The notes under the pieces were generated by a model. That model was not told the origin of the DNA. It saw only the letters and a program-made list of their open reading frames with translations, and made no database searches. Below are positions 25,788 to 35,500 of a DNA stretch of 64,000 nucleotides, piece after piece. Each line of letters begins with the position of its first letter. Position 1 is the first letter of the stretch. This DNA is from Enterococcus_E cecorum_C (lineage in GTDB: Bacteria; Bacillota; Bacilli; Lactobacillales; Enterococcaceae). Both the position numbers and the translations under genes were made by a program. The stretch covers positions 15,249 to 79,248 of the forward strand of contig NZ_JBQKFH010000006.1 in the NCBI RefSeq assembly GCF_052119425.1. The letters run 5' to 3'.

Positions 25788-27254
25788 ATGAAAGATTTTA
25801 CTGCAGTTGATATCTATGGCAAAAAATATAACCGCAGTTTATTAGTAGCCGTATTACTGATAGGTACTTTTTGTACAGTGTTAAATCAAACCTTACTTGC
25901 GACTGCTTTTCCAACATTAATGAAAGAATTTGATATTAGCGCTTCCACCGTTCAATGGTTAACCACGGGATTTTTATTAGTCAATGGTATTATGATTCCA
26001 ATCAGCGCATGGTTAATCAATTCTTTTAGCTCCAAAAAATTATATATCAGTGCGATGACTACCTTTTTAATAGGAACAATTATCTGTTTTATCGCCCAAA
26101 ATTTTCCTGTACTCTTGGCAGGTAGATTAATCCAAGCCGTGGGTGTCGGGTTATCCATGCCACTTTTGCAAAATATTATGTTAACTATCTTTCCACCTGA
26201 AAAACGTGGATCAGCAATGGGAATGGCCGGAATCGTTATCGGCTTAGCTCCAGCATTGGGCCCAACATTATCAGGTTGGATTATTGATCATTATTCATGG
26301 CGTGATTTGTTTGGCATGGTTATTCCAATTGTTATTTTAGTTTTAGTACTAGCCTTATTCTTTATGAAAAATGTGATAGAACTAACTCATCCTAAAATCG
26401 ATTCTATATCTGCTATCTTATCTACCATTGGCTTTGGTAGTTTACTTTATGGTTTTTCAAGTGTAGGTGATAAAGGTTGGCTAAGTAAAGAAGTATTAGG
26501 GTTCTTAATTATTGGTATCATCTTTATCTTCTTATTTTCTAAACGCCAATTAAAAATTGAACATCCATTTTTAGAATTACGCGTATTTAAATCAAAAATC
26601 TTTACAATTGCTGCTGTTTTAGCTGGGGTTACCAACATGGCGATGATTGGTGCTGAGATGGTCTTACCTTTATATATTCAAAATATTCGTGGGGAGAGCG
26701 CCTTTCATTCTGGGCTAATGTTGTTACCTGGAGCCTTAGTAATGGGTTTAATGATGCCAATAACTGGGGCAATATTCGACAAACGCGGCGCAAGAAAATT
26801 AGCGATTACGGGTATGTTCATTTTAACTAGTGCAACCTTACCTTTTGCCTTTTTAACAAGTAAAACTTCAGTCATAGTGATAGTTGTCTTGTACGCCATT
26901 CGAATGTTTGGTATTTCAATGGTAATGATGCCAGTAACAACCTCTGGAATGAATGCTTTACCTGCCCACTTAATTAGTCATGGTACAGCTGTCAACAATA
27001 CTTTTAGACAAGTCGCTAGTTCCATTGGTACAGCCATTTTAATTAGTGTATTAACAAATGTAACTAAAAATAATTTACCAACAAAATCTATATTAGAAGC
27101 AACACCTCTAGCTTATAAAGATCAAGCTATCAACGCTACACTCTCGGGATATCACGCAGCTTTCTTAGTAGCGGTCATCTTTGGCTTCATCGGTTGGTTA
27201 ATTACTTTTACATTAGCTAAAAAGGAAAACTATGTACAAGGAGGAGAAAAATAA
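25788..27254 (+). CDS. Multidrug MFS transporter, DHA2 (EmrB/QacA-like) family
   Basis: A 14-segment type drug-proton antiporter, about 488 residues. Family features include LNQTLLATAFPTLMKEFDIS at the first segment, TVQWLTTGFLLVNGIMIPIS, and motif C-like MGMAGIVIGLAPALGPTLSG (about 145-165). ATG 25788 is preferred over the upstream GTG 25779. Its stop overlaps the start of the DUF4811 gene by one base. Control by the divergent MerR-like protein is likely. Substrates unknown. Confidence 0.9.
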   Translation: MKDFTAVDIYGKKYNRSLLVAVLLIGTFCTVLNQTLLATAFPTLMKEFDISASTVQWLTTGFLLVNGIMIPISAWLINSFSSKKLYISAMTTFLIGTIICFIAQNFPVLLAGRLIQAVGVGLSMPLLQNIMLTIFPPEKRGSAMGMAGIVIGLAPALGPTLSGWIIDHYSWRDLFGMVIPIVILVLVLALFFMKNVIELTHPKIDSISAILSTIGFGSLLYGFSSVGDKGWLSKEVLGFLIIGIIFIFLFSKRQLKIEHPFLELRVFKSKIFTIAAVLAGVTNMAMIGAEMVLPLYIQNIRGESAFHSGLMLLPGALVMGLMMPITGAIFDKRGARKLAITGMFILTSATLPFAFLTSKTSVIVIVVLYAIRMFGISMVMMPVTTSGMNALPAHLISHGTAVNNTFRQVASSIGTAILISVLTNVTKNNLPTKSILEATPLAYKDQAINATLSGYHAAFLVAVIFGFIGWLITFTLAKKENYVQGGEK

Positions 27255-27970
27255 TGCTACTTATCTTATTAGTCTTAAGTGTCGTGCTTTTCGCAATAAG
27301 TAATGTCTTTGCAAGTAATAAATGGCAAATCGGACTGTCCTTTGTATTTGGTTTTATTTTTATTGCTTCTTTAACTTTAGTAACACTTAATGTCACCCAT
27401 CACTTTGGTATGAAACGAGAAGTAATCACCAAAAAAGTCGAATTACAATCATCCGTGGCACAAAGTCAGATGCCAATCTTGTTGTATCAAGGTTTAGGTG
27501 ATGGAACTGAAAAAGTGTATCTCTATCGAACAGATGAGCAACAAAAGAAACCCAAAGCAACAAATACTGATAAGGTAAAAAATGTTGTTAAACCTATAGA
27601 CGGCACTAAAGCCTATCTGACCAATAAGAAAAAACAATGGGTCTATAAAAATAGCTTTTATCGATTTCTGTTTAATATCGCGGATAATAACCATGAATAC
27701 ATCAAACAGACAAACGAATTTTACTTACCTGCTTCTTGGGTTACTTTAAGTGTCAAACAAGCAAAATCACTAGAAGAACAAGTAAAAAAGAATCAAGCAA
27801 AAATGGCTAAAGAAGGCCAGGCATATGTCATGAAAAAAATGAAAGAAGCAATCCTAACTAATCCGCAAATGGATGAAGTGGCTCAAAAACAATTAAGTGA
27901 AAAATTCCAAAAAGAATATCAATCAAAAGCCATCGCTGAAATCATTAAAAAAGTAAAAAATGAAAAATAA
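27254..27970 (+). CDS. DUF4811-type membrane protein, partner of the MFS pump
   Basis: A 238-residue protein with two N-terminal membrane segments (about 1-20 and 25-48) and a long, lysine/glutamine-rich outer or cytoplasmic domain with a coiled-coil-like end (about 170-235). Proteins of this kind (DUF4811) are repeatedly encoded next to EmrB-like pumps in lactobacilli and enterococci. It overlaps the pump gene by one base (coupled translation). A role as a pump accessory is inferred from linkage only. Confidence 0.7.
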   Translation: MLLILLVLSVVLFAISNVFASNKWQIGLSFVFGFIFIASLTLVTLNVTHHFGMKREVITKKVELQSSVAQSQMPILLYQGLGDGTEKVYLYRTDEQQKKPKATNTDKVKNVVKPIDGTKAYLTNKKKQWVYKNSFYRFLFNIADNNHEYIKQTNEFYLPASWVTLSVKQAKSLEEQVKKNQAKMAKEGQAYVMKKMKEAILTNPQMDEVAQKQLSEKFQKEYQSKAIAEIIKKVKNEK

Positions 27971-27973
27971 ACA

Positions 27974-28018
27974 AAACCTCCAAGAATGCATTCCCTACAT
28001 CATTCTTGAAGGTTTCTT
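27974..28018. terminator. Terminator after the MFS/DUF4811 operon
   Basis: AAACCTCCAAGAATG (27974-27988) pairs with CATTCTTGAAGGTTT (28001-28015) with one mismatch, followed by CTTTTC. It lies between convergent genes. Confidence 0.75.
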
Positions 28019-28023
28019 TTCAA

Positions 28024-28284
28024 TTAAAAATTTTTCCGTTTATTCTTCTGCTGTAACGCACGTAAGATTTGTATAAAATAATTATCTGGAGATTGCTGTA
28101 CTGGATTATCTACTTGATTCACTAACTCAAAACAATCAATAAGCTCTACGTTATTCCATCTTGCCTTATTTTCTTTATTGAACGAAAAATCATTCAATTC
28201 ATAATATCGTACTGCATCAGGAGAAGCTGGTTCATTCACACTAGTAATCGAATACTCTAAAAATTGGTTAACTGGATATTGCAT
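28024..28284 (-). CDS. Hypothetical protein, 86 residues
   Basis: Small soluble protein beginning MQYPVNQFLEYSITSV, with a basic end (QQKNKRKNF). No membrane segment, motif or family that I recognise. The start ATG 28284 has the SD AAGGAAGG; the open frame continues upstream to 28308 without a better site. It is a single gene convergent with the DUF4811 operon. Confidence 0.6.
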   Translation of the reverse strand: MQYPVNQFLEYSITSVNEPASPDAVRYYELNDFSFNKENKARWNNVELIDCFELVNQVDNPVQQSPDNYFIQILRALQQKNKRKNF

Positions 28285-28518
28285 ATGAATCACCTTCCTT
28301 TTAATCATCTCTGCCCTCTCAAGATTATTTTACCACAAAATTTGTTATCTGTTAAATGAATCAATCACTATGGAAACCTGAACCTTTACTTATTAGCTTA
28401 TGTTTATTATTTTTATTTTTTATATCTTGTTATAATATTGTATATTATCTATACAACTCATATTTTTTGTATTATCATAGAGTTAAATATAAATAAAAAT
28501 GAGTGGAGGTACTAGTGA

Positions 28519-29283
28519 ATGATTGAAATATTTGCTATTGTCGTTTTATTATTCTTTGCTTATTCTTTTATCGGCTGGCTTTGGGAAACAATTTACTGTT
28601 CTTTAAATGCCCACCATTTTGTGTATCGTGGATTTTTATTAGGTCCGATTACACCTATTTATGGTTTCGGTATTTTAGGCGTCCTTTATTTAGTCGATCC
28701 TTATCAGAAAAATATTTTCGTCTTATTTTTGGTTTCAGCAATCTTAGTCAGTTTATTGGAATATGTAACGAGTTTCTTACTTGAAAAATTATTTTCATTA
28801 TCATTATGGGATTACAATGATGTTCCCTTAAATATCAATGGTAGAGTTGCTGTTCCTGTTTCGATATTTTGGGGGATTTGTTGTGTATTTATTGTCAAAA
28901 TTGTCCAACCTTGGATGCTTGATCAGGCATTGATTGCTTATCAAAAATATTCAATCTTTCTTCCTGTTCTCTTAATCGCGATTACATCCTGTGATTTTGG
29001 TTATACTCTGGCAAATCTTGCTAGCTTTACAAAGGCGGTCAAAGAGATTAACGAAAGAATGGAAAACAAAAAACAAGAGCTTGGCAAAGAATTCACCTTA
29101 TTTAGACAAGATACTGAGAAATTATCACATCTATTATTTGATGAAACGAAACGTGAAATGCCAAAACTTAATTTCCAAGAAAAACGTCTATTCCATTCCT
29201 TCCCACATATGAAATTCAAAAAACTGAAAGATGCATCTAGTACAAAAGACATTAAAGACATTTTGCGATATTTTAACAAATAA
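28519..29283 (+). CDS. Putative ABC-transporter type IV membrane protein (CmpB-like)
   Basis: A 254-residue membrane protein of the PF06541-type family: FAYSFIGWLWETIYCSLNAHHFVYRG, RGFLLGPITPIYGFG and LLEYVTSFLLEKLF...LWDYNDVPLNINGRV are characteristic. Several hydrophobic segments occupy residues 1-175; the last 75 residues are charged and probably cytoplasmic. Function is unknown despite the ABC-transporter label. SD GGAGG lies 9 bp upstream of ATG 28519. Confidence 0.75.
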   Translation: MIEIFAIVVLLFFAYSFIGWLWETIYCSLNAHHFVYRGFLLGPITPIYGFGILGVLYLVDPYQKNIFVLFLVSAILVSLLEYVTSFLLEKLFSLSLWDYNDVPLNINGRVAVPVSIFWGICCVFIVKIVQPWMLDQALIAYQKYSIFLPVLLIAITSCDFGYTLANLASFTKAVKEINERMENKKQELGKEFTLFRQDTEKLSHLLFDETKREMPKLNFQEKRLFHSFPHMKFKKLKDASSTKDIKDILRYFNK

Positions 29284-29286
29284 GCT

Positions 29287-29322
29287 AAAAAGCGGGGGCT
29301 GCAAATTTGCGCCTCCGCTTTT
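29287..29322. terminator. Bidirectional terminator
   Basis: AAAAGCGGnGGC...GCCtCCGCTTTT with the inner GCAAATTTGC gives a long stem flanked by A and T runs, between convergent genes. Confidence 0.85.
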
Positions 29323-29324
29323 AT

Positions 29325-29843
29325 TTAGGGTTGATAATTCAGATGAAAAAAATAGCAATCTGGTAAAAATTGCGCCTCAAATTGAAACTCACTCGCATAT
29401 CCTTCTAAATGGAAACCTAATTTCTGTGCTAAACGGATGCTACGCGTATTTTGACAATTAATTACTAAAAAGAAATGTTTCAGGGATCTACTTGAATACA
29501 AATAAGTTAAAAAATCACTAATAGCCTTAGACATAATCCCTTTTTGTTGAAAATTTCGATCTAGCCAATAACTTAGATAGGCTGATTGCAACGAATAATT
29601 GATTTCATGCGCCTCAACAATACCAATAACTTGCTTTTGGTAGCAAATCACTTGAACTTCCATTAAGTGTTCTTTCATCTGAGATTGATAATAGTGAAAA
29701 AATTGCGTAAAGTCGGCTCGGTTTTGAATCATTGATGCCCAATCTAACCACTGAATGAATTCCGCTTTATTATCTCTCACAAGCAAATATAATGCCTCTT
29801 CATCATTAGGCTGCAAAGGTCTCAAGGATATTTGCTTATTCAT
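29325..29843 (-). CDS. GNAT N-acetyltransferase, RimJ/RimL-like
   Basis: A 172-residue acetyltransferase of the ribosomal-protein N-acetyltransferase type, with the acetyl-CoA region around YWLDRNFQQKGIMSKAISDF (pyrophosphate-loop variant Q-x-K-G-I) and a C-terminal INCQNTRSIRLAQKLGFHLEG block typical of RimL. The substrate cannot be told. It starts at the last base of the NUDIX gene stop, so the two are coupled. Confidence 0.85.
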   Translation of the reverse strand: MNKQISLRPLQPNDEEALYLLVRDNKAEFIQWLDWASMIQNRADFTQFFHYYQSQMKEHLMEVQVICYQKQVIGIVEAHEINYSLQSAYLSYWLDRNFQQKGIMSKAISDFLTYLYSSRSLKHFFLVINCQNTRSIRLAQKLGFHLEGYASEFQFEAQFLPDCYFFHLNYQP

Positions 29844-30463
29844 TAATCAAACACAACTTGCCAATTTGGATCATTTTTAGCTTGAAAACAAAGAGCAATC
29901 TGTTCTGCCGTATTTTTAGCACCTGATAATTCGGGAAGTTCATCTAAAGCAAAGTATTGAGAGCCAATGGTTTCACTATTTCCTTTAAATTGACCCCCAA
30001 TTAGTTTACATAATACGAACACTTTACAGATATTGTATGGATAGATTGGTAAGTTATGCTTTTTACGGTCATGAAGTGCGATTAATTTTTGACATTCGAC
30101 ATCTAGACCCGCTTCTTCTTTTACTTCTTTCACAGTATTTTCGCGAATGGACAAGTCAAAATCCACCCAACCACCCGGAAGTGACCAGCGACCGTCCTTT
30201 TCCTGAACTAATAATATTTTTTCATCTTTAAAGATAGCGGCTCTAGTATCTAATTTCGGGGTTTGATAGCCAAACTCTGTGCAAAATAAGTCATAAACTT
30301 TTTCTTTTGAAACTTCGGTATACTCAGATAAGATTTCTACAGCTATTTCTCTTAATCTTGTATAGCGCTCTTTATCAAACTCATCTTTACCATACCATAA
30401 ACCATTTTGGGCAATTGCTTGAATTTCCATCGCCCATTTCAGCCATTTTTCTTCTTGATTCAT
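29843..30463 (-). CDS. NUDIX hydrolase with NUDIX_N domain
   Basis: About 206 residues: an N-terminal helical NUDIX_N-like domain (about 1-60, starting MNQEEKWLKWAMEIQAIAQ) and a NUDIX domain (about 65-200). The Nudix box reads GGWVDFDLSIRENTVKEVKEEAGL, here split as GGWVDFD and KEVKEEAGL, so the first Glu is replaced by Asp and the REU Arg by Lys, as in other members of this subgroup. It probably hydrolyses a nucleoside diphosphate derivative such as ADP-ribose. ATG 30463 has the SD AGAGG; a GTG at 30472 is less likely. Confidence 0.85.
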   Translation of the reverse strand: MNQEEKWLKWAMEIQAIAQNGLWYGKDEFDKERYTRLREIAVEILSEYTEVSKEKVYDLFCTEFGYQTPKLDTRAAIFKDEKILLVQEKDGRWSLPGGWVDFDLSIRENTVKEVKEEAGLDVECQKLIALHDRKKHNLPIYPYNICKVFVLCKLIGGQFKGNSETIGSQYFALDELPELSGAKNTAEQIALCFQAKNDPNWQVVFD

Positions 30464-30489
30464 TTCTTTCACCTCTTTTTATCAAATGA

Positions 30490-30527
30490 TAGCAAAAAAC
30501 ACAGGCGAAATAACCAATCGCCTATGT
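30490..30527 (-). terminator. Terminator after lepA
   Basis: On the minus strand ACATAGGCGA pairs with TCGCCTGTGT, followed by TTTTTTG. Confidence 0.8.
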
Positions 30528-30533
30528 TCTTTA

Positions 30534-32372
30534 CTATTTTTTATTATCTTCATCATCTGTTTTAAGAACTGCCATAAATGCTTCTTGAGGTACTTCCACA
30601 GAACCGATTTGTTTCATACGTTTTTTACCTTCTTTTTGTTTTTCAAGCAGTTTACGTTTACGTGAAACATCCCCACCATAACATTTAGCTAAGACATTCT
30701 TACGTAAAGCCTTGATATCTGTACGAGCGACAATTTTTTGACCAATCGCAGCTTGAATTGGCACCTCAAATTGTTGACGAGGAATTAATTTCTTCAATTT
30801 TTCAACAATTAATTTACCACGTTCATAAGTAAATTCACGATGCACAATAAAGCTTAGCGCATCCACTTTTTCACCATTCAATAAGATATCCATCTTAACC
30901 AAACGACTTGCACGATAACCAGCCATTTCATAATCAAGTGAAGCATAACCTTTTGTACTTGATTTCAACTTATCAAAGAAATCAAAAACAATTTCAGATA
31001 ACGGAATTTCATAAACAACATTTACCCGATAATCATCTAAATAATCCATCGTCACAAAATCACCACGTTTTCGTTGAGAAAGCTCCATTACTGCACCAAC
31101 ATAATCGTTTGGTACCATAATTTGCGCTTTAACATACGGCTCTTCTACACGATCAATTTTCACTTGTTCTGGAAAATCTGCTGGGTTATCTACTGTAATC
31201 ATCGTACCATCTGTTAAATAAACATTATAAATAACTGATGGTGCGGTGGTGATTAATTCTAAGTTAAATTCTCGTTCTAAACGTTCTTGCACCACATCCA
31301 TATGCAATAAACCTAAGAAACCACAACGAAAACCAAAACCTAAAGCTTGAGAAGTTTCTGGTTCAAATTGTAAGGCCGCATCATTTAGTTGGAGTTTTTC
31401 TAAAGCTTCACGCAAATCATTATAACGAGAAGTATCAATTGGATATAATCCACAATAAACCATTGGATTCATTTGGCGATATCCTTCTAAAGGCTCACTT
31501 GCTGGATTATTGGCTAAGGTAATCGTATCCCCTACACGCGTATCTTGAACGGTCTTAATTGAAGCAGTAATATAACCTACATCGCCCACCATTAAATAAT
31601 CACGTTGGATGGCCTTTGGAGAAAAGACACCTACTTCAGTCACTTCAAATGTTTTACCATTACTCATTAATTGGATTTTATCGCCAGGTTTAACCATGCC
31701 ATCCATAATTCGCACATTCAATACAACCCCGCGATAAGAATCATAAACTGAGTCAAAAATTAAGGCCTTCAATGGTGCTTCGATATCCCCAGTTGGCGCA
31801 GGTACATATTCCACAATTTGCTCTAAAATTTCTTCAATACCAATCCCTGCTTTGGCGCTTGCTAATACTGCTTCAGATGCATCAATGCCGATCACATCTT
31901 CTATTTCAGCACGGACACGCTCTGGATCAGCAGCTGGCAAATCAATCTTATTAATCACTGGCAATATTTCTAAATCATTATCAATAGCTAGATAAACATT
32001 TGCTAACGTTTGGGCTTCAATCCCCTGTGCTGCATCAACCACTAAAACCGCCCCTTCACAGGCTGCTAAACTACGGGATACTTCATAGGTAAAATCGACA
32101 TGCCCCGGTGTGTCAATTAAATGAAAAATATATGTTTTGCCATCTTTAGCAGTATAATTCAATTCAACAGCATTTAACTTAATCGTAATGCCTCGTTCGC
32201 GTTCAAGATCCATTGAATCAAGCAACTGATCTTGCATTTCACGAGAAGATACAGTATTTGTTTTTTCTAAAATACGGTCTGCCAAGGTAGATTTCCCATG
32301 GTCGATATGGGCGATGATTGAAAAATTACGAATCATCTCTTGGCGTTTTTTCATTTCTTCAATCGTATGCAT
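30534..32372 (-). CDS. lepA: Elongation factor 4 (back-translocase LepA)
   Basis: Translational GTPase that binds ribosomes and is linked to elongation under stress and to 30S biogenesis. From ATG 32372 (SD GAGGAAG) the protein is 612 residues, the normal length; the open frame to 32456 is an unsupported extension. G motifs: AHIDHGKST, RERGITI, DTPGHVDF and NKIDLP. Domains II-V follow, with the LepA-specific C-terminal domain ending in the KKLIPRQQFEVPIQAAIG region and AKCYGGDVSRKRKLLEKQK. Confidence 0.97.
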   Translation of the reverse strand: MHTIEEMKKRQEMIRNFSIIAHIDHGKSTLADRILEKTNTVSSREMQDQLLDSMDLERERGITIKLNAVELNYTAKDGKTYIFHLIDTPGHVDFTYEVSRSLAACEGAVLVVDAAQGIEAQTLANVYLAIDNDLEILPVINKIDLPAADPERVRAEIEDVIGIDASEAVLASAKAGIGIEEILEQIVEYVPAPTGDIEAPLKALIFDSVYDSYRGVVLNVRIMDGMVKPGDKIQLMSNGKTFEVTEVGVFSPKAIQRDYLMVGDVGYITASIKTVQDTRVGDTITLANNPASEPLEGYRQMNPMVYCGLYPIDTSRYNDLREALEKLQLNDAALQFEPETSQALGFGFRCGFLGLLHMDVVQERLEREFNLELITTAPSVIYNVYLTDGTMITVDNPADFPEQVKIDRVEEPYVKAQIMVPNDYVGAVMELSQRKRGDFVTMDYLDDYRVNVVYEIPLSEIVFDFFDKLKSSTKGYASLDYEMAGYRASRLVKMDILLNGEKVDALSFIVHREFTYERGKLIVEKLKKLIPRQQFEVPIQAAIGQKIVARTDIKALRKNVLAKCYGGDVSRKRKLLEKQKEGKKRMKQIGSVEVPQEAFMAVLKTDDEDNKK

Positions 32373-32406
32373 GTTTTTCTTCCTCACATCTTTTTTCAGT
32401 CTTTTT

Positions 32407-32436
32407 ATTATACCAATGATTCTAGCTGTTTGGCAA
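32407..32436 (-). promoter_or_regulatory. Promoter of lepA
   Basis: TTGCCA (32436-32431) and TATAAT (32412-32407) are 18 bp apart on the minus strand, 35 bp upstream of the lepA start. Confidence 0.75.
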
Positions 32437-32464
32437 TAGTAAAAAAATGCACGCACGTTAAAGA

Positions 32465-32503
32465 AATCATGCAGCCTAATGATTCGTACTAGACTGCATG
32501 ATA
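32465..32503 (-). terminator. Hairpin after the activase gene
   Basis: ATCATGCAG and CTGCATGAT are perfect inverted repeats bracketing the inner CTAGT/ATTAG pair. The T run on the minus strand is weak (TTTCTTT), so it may be an imperfect terminator. Confidence 0.6.
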
Positions 32504-32507
32504 ACTA

Positions 32508-35500
32508 TTATGTTTTTTGTAAATTTTTATTGGCAGTTGATAACATTAGACGAATACGATTTAACTGATTCACAATCGATATTCCCGGATCGTAATCAAT
32601 AGCCGTAATATTTGCATTTGGGAAAGACTCACGTAAGGTTTTAAGCATCCCCTTACCTACGACATGATTTGGTAAACAGCCAAATGGTTGCATACAAATG
32701 ATATTATCCACACCTGATTCTAACAGATGAATCATTTCGCCTGTTAAGAACCAACCTTCTCCTGTATGACTACCAATCGAGATATACTCTTGCGTCGATT
32801 GTGCTAGATGTTTAATCGAAGCAATACCTTCAAATCGTTGAGACTTCTCTAACTCTTTATGCATCGGTTTTTCTAATTCTTCAATAATTTTAAGGGCTAA
32901 ACTAGACAAATATTGTGCTTGTTTACTTTGACCAAGATGCTTACTGCGCCAAACTTGATTGTATAAAGAATAGTTCATAAAGCCAATCAAATCAGGAACA
33001 ACTGCTTCAGCTCCTTCTGATTCTAGCAATTCGACAATATTATTATTCGCGATTGGAGAATACTTCACTAAGATTTCTCCCACGACACCGACACGTGGTT
33101 TTACAATATCTAGAAGTTCAATTTGATCAAAAGTGCGAATAATTTGTTTCATATGATGATTAAAACGTGCAAACGAACCCTTACGAACATCTTCTTTTGC
33201 AATTTCTAAGTAATGTTCATACCAGCGATTAACTTCCCCTTGATTTTTTTCATAAGGTCTTGTGCGATATACCACACGTTCGAATAAATCACCATACATC
33301 GCAGCAAGCGCTATTCGTTTGACGAGCGGAATCGTTAATTTAAAGCCTGGTGAGGATTCAACACCTTTATTTCCCATTGATAGTGAGATAACAGGAATTT
33401 GGGCAAACCCTGCATCACTTAATGCTTTTCGCAACAACGGGATATAATTCGTAGCGCGACAACCACCACCTGTTTGCGTCAACATGACAGAAGTATTATT
33501 TAAATCATATTCTCCACTTTGCAGTGCTTCTAATAATTGGCCAATGGAAATAATTGCGGGATAGCATGCATCATTATTCACGAAACGTAACCCCACATCA
33601 ATAGCCTGAGAATTTTCAGTCGGTAAAGATACGACATTATAACCACACGCTTGAAAGGCTTGGTCTAGTAAACCTTCTTGGTGAATTGGACTGAGCATCG
33701 GTAAAAGTATGGTATGTTTTTTCTTCATTTCTTTGGTAAACACAATCGAATCTGGCACGACAACTTCGCTATAATCAAGCATCGATTTTTGTTCTCTTTC
33801 ATCAATCGCAGCTTTTAAAGAACGTAGGCGAATCCGAACAGCACCTAAATTAGTTCCTTCATCAATTTTCAAAACAGTATATAGTCGATGATGACGATTT
33901 AAAATTTCTTGCACTTGATCACAGGTTACCGCATCAATCCCACAGCCAAAAGAGTTCAATTGTACAAGTTCGAGACTCGGTGTATGGCTTACTACCTTAG
34001 CCGCAGCATATAACCGCGAATGATACATCCATTGATTGACTACACGTAATTTTTCAACATCCCCTAAATGCGCAATACTATCTTCTGTAAACACATGAAA
34101 ACCTTCTTGAATCATCATTTCTGCAATCCCATGATGAATTTCTGGATCCAAATGGTAAGGCCGACCTGCCAAAACAATGCCTCGTTGATTTTTTAGCAAC
34201 ATTTTTTCAAGCAAGTCTTCTCCTTTTTGTTGGATATCTTGTCGACACTTAGCTAATTCTGCAAATCCTTCAGTAACCGCTGTTTGCCATTCTTCTATGG
34301 AAATAGGAAAATCATTAAAACATTCAGCTAGATTTTGGGCAACCACTTCAGGTTTAGATAAATCGAAATAAGGATGACGATAATCTACTTTTCCTGCTCT
34401 AATTTCATCAAAATTATTTGCAATAACTTCTGGATAACTTTGGACAATCGGGCAGTTAAAATGATTTTGGGCATCGGCAAATTGATTCTGCTCAAATACA
34501 ACACTTGGATAAAAAATCCGATCGACGTTTTGTTCAATAAGCGCTTGAATATGTCCATGAACTAACTTAGCAGGATAACAAACCGTATCACTTGGAATCG
34601 TTTCAATCCCTTTTTCAAACAATTCTTTATTCGAACGCGGCGATAAAACGACTTTAAACCCAACTTTAGTGAAGATTGTATGCCATAATGGGTAGTTTTC
34701 ATACATATTTAACACCCGAGGAATACCTAATGTACCATATACTGCCTCTTTATCTTTTAATGAGCGATATCTAAATAGTCGGCGATACTTATAGTCCACT
34801 AAATTGGTGCGACGATTTTCTTTAGGGATTTTGATTTTAGCCCCACGTTCACAACGGTTACCAGTAATAAATTGACGGCCATCGTTAAAAAGTGTGACAG
34901 TTAGCATACAATTATTTTCACATAGACCACAATGCGTAAATTCTTTTTCACAAGTAAAGTGATCTAATTCTTCTTGTGTAGCCATTTGAGATTTTTCATC
35001 AATTTGCGCATTTTCTAAAGCAATCAGCGCACAACCGAATGCCCCCATTAACCCAGCAATACTCGGACGGATGACTTGGCGACCAGATAATAATTCAAAA
35101 GCACGTAAAACAGCATCATTATAAAAAGTACCGCCTTGACAAACGATTTTTTCGCCTAAATCTTCTGGCTTTCTGACTTTGATCACTTTAAATAGGGCAT
35201 TTTTAATGACTGAATAGGATAGTCCAGCTGAAATATCCGCGACACTTGCCCCCTCTTTTTGGACTTGTTTTACTTTTGAATTCATAAAGACTGTACATCT
35301 AGAACCTAAGTCAACCGGATGAGCAGAAGTAAGAGCAATTTTGGCAAAATCTTCAATGTTATAATTTAAACTCTTAGCAAAAGTTTCAATAAATGAACCA
35401 CAACCTGATGAACAAGCTTCATTGAGTTGAATTGCACTTAAAGCTCCGTCTTTTATGGTCATCGCCTTCATATCTTGACCGCCAATATCTAAAATAAAGT

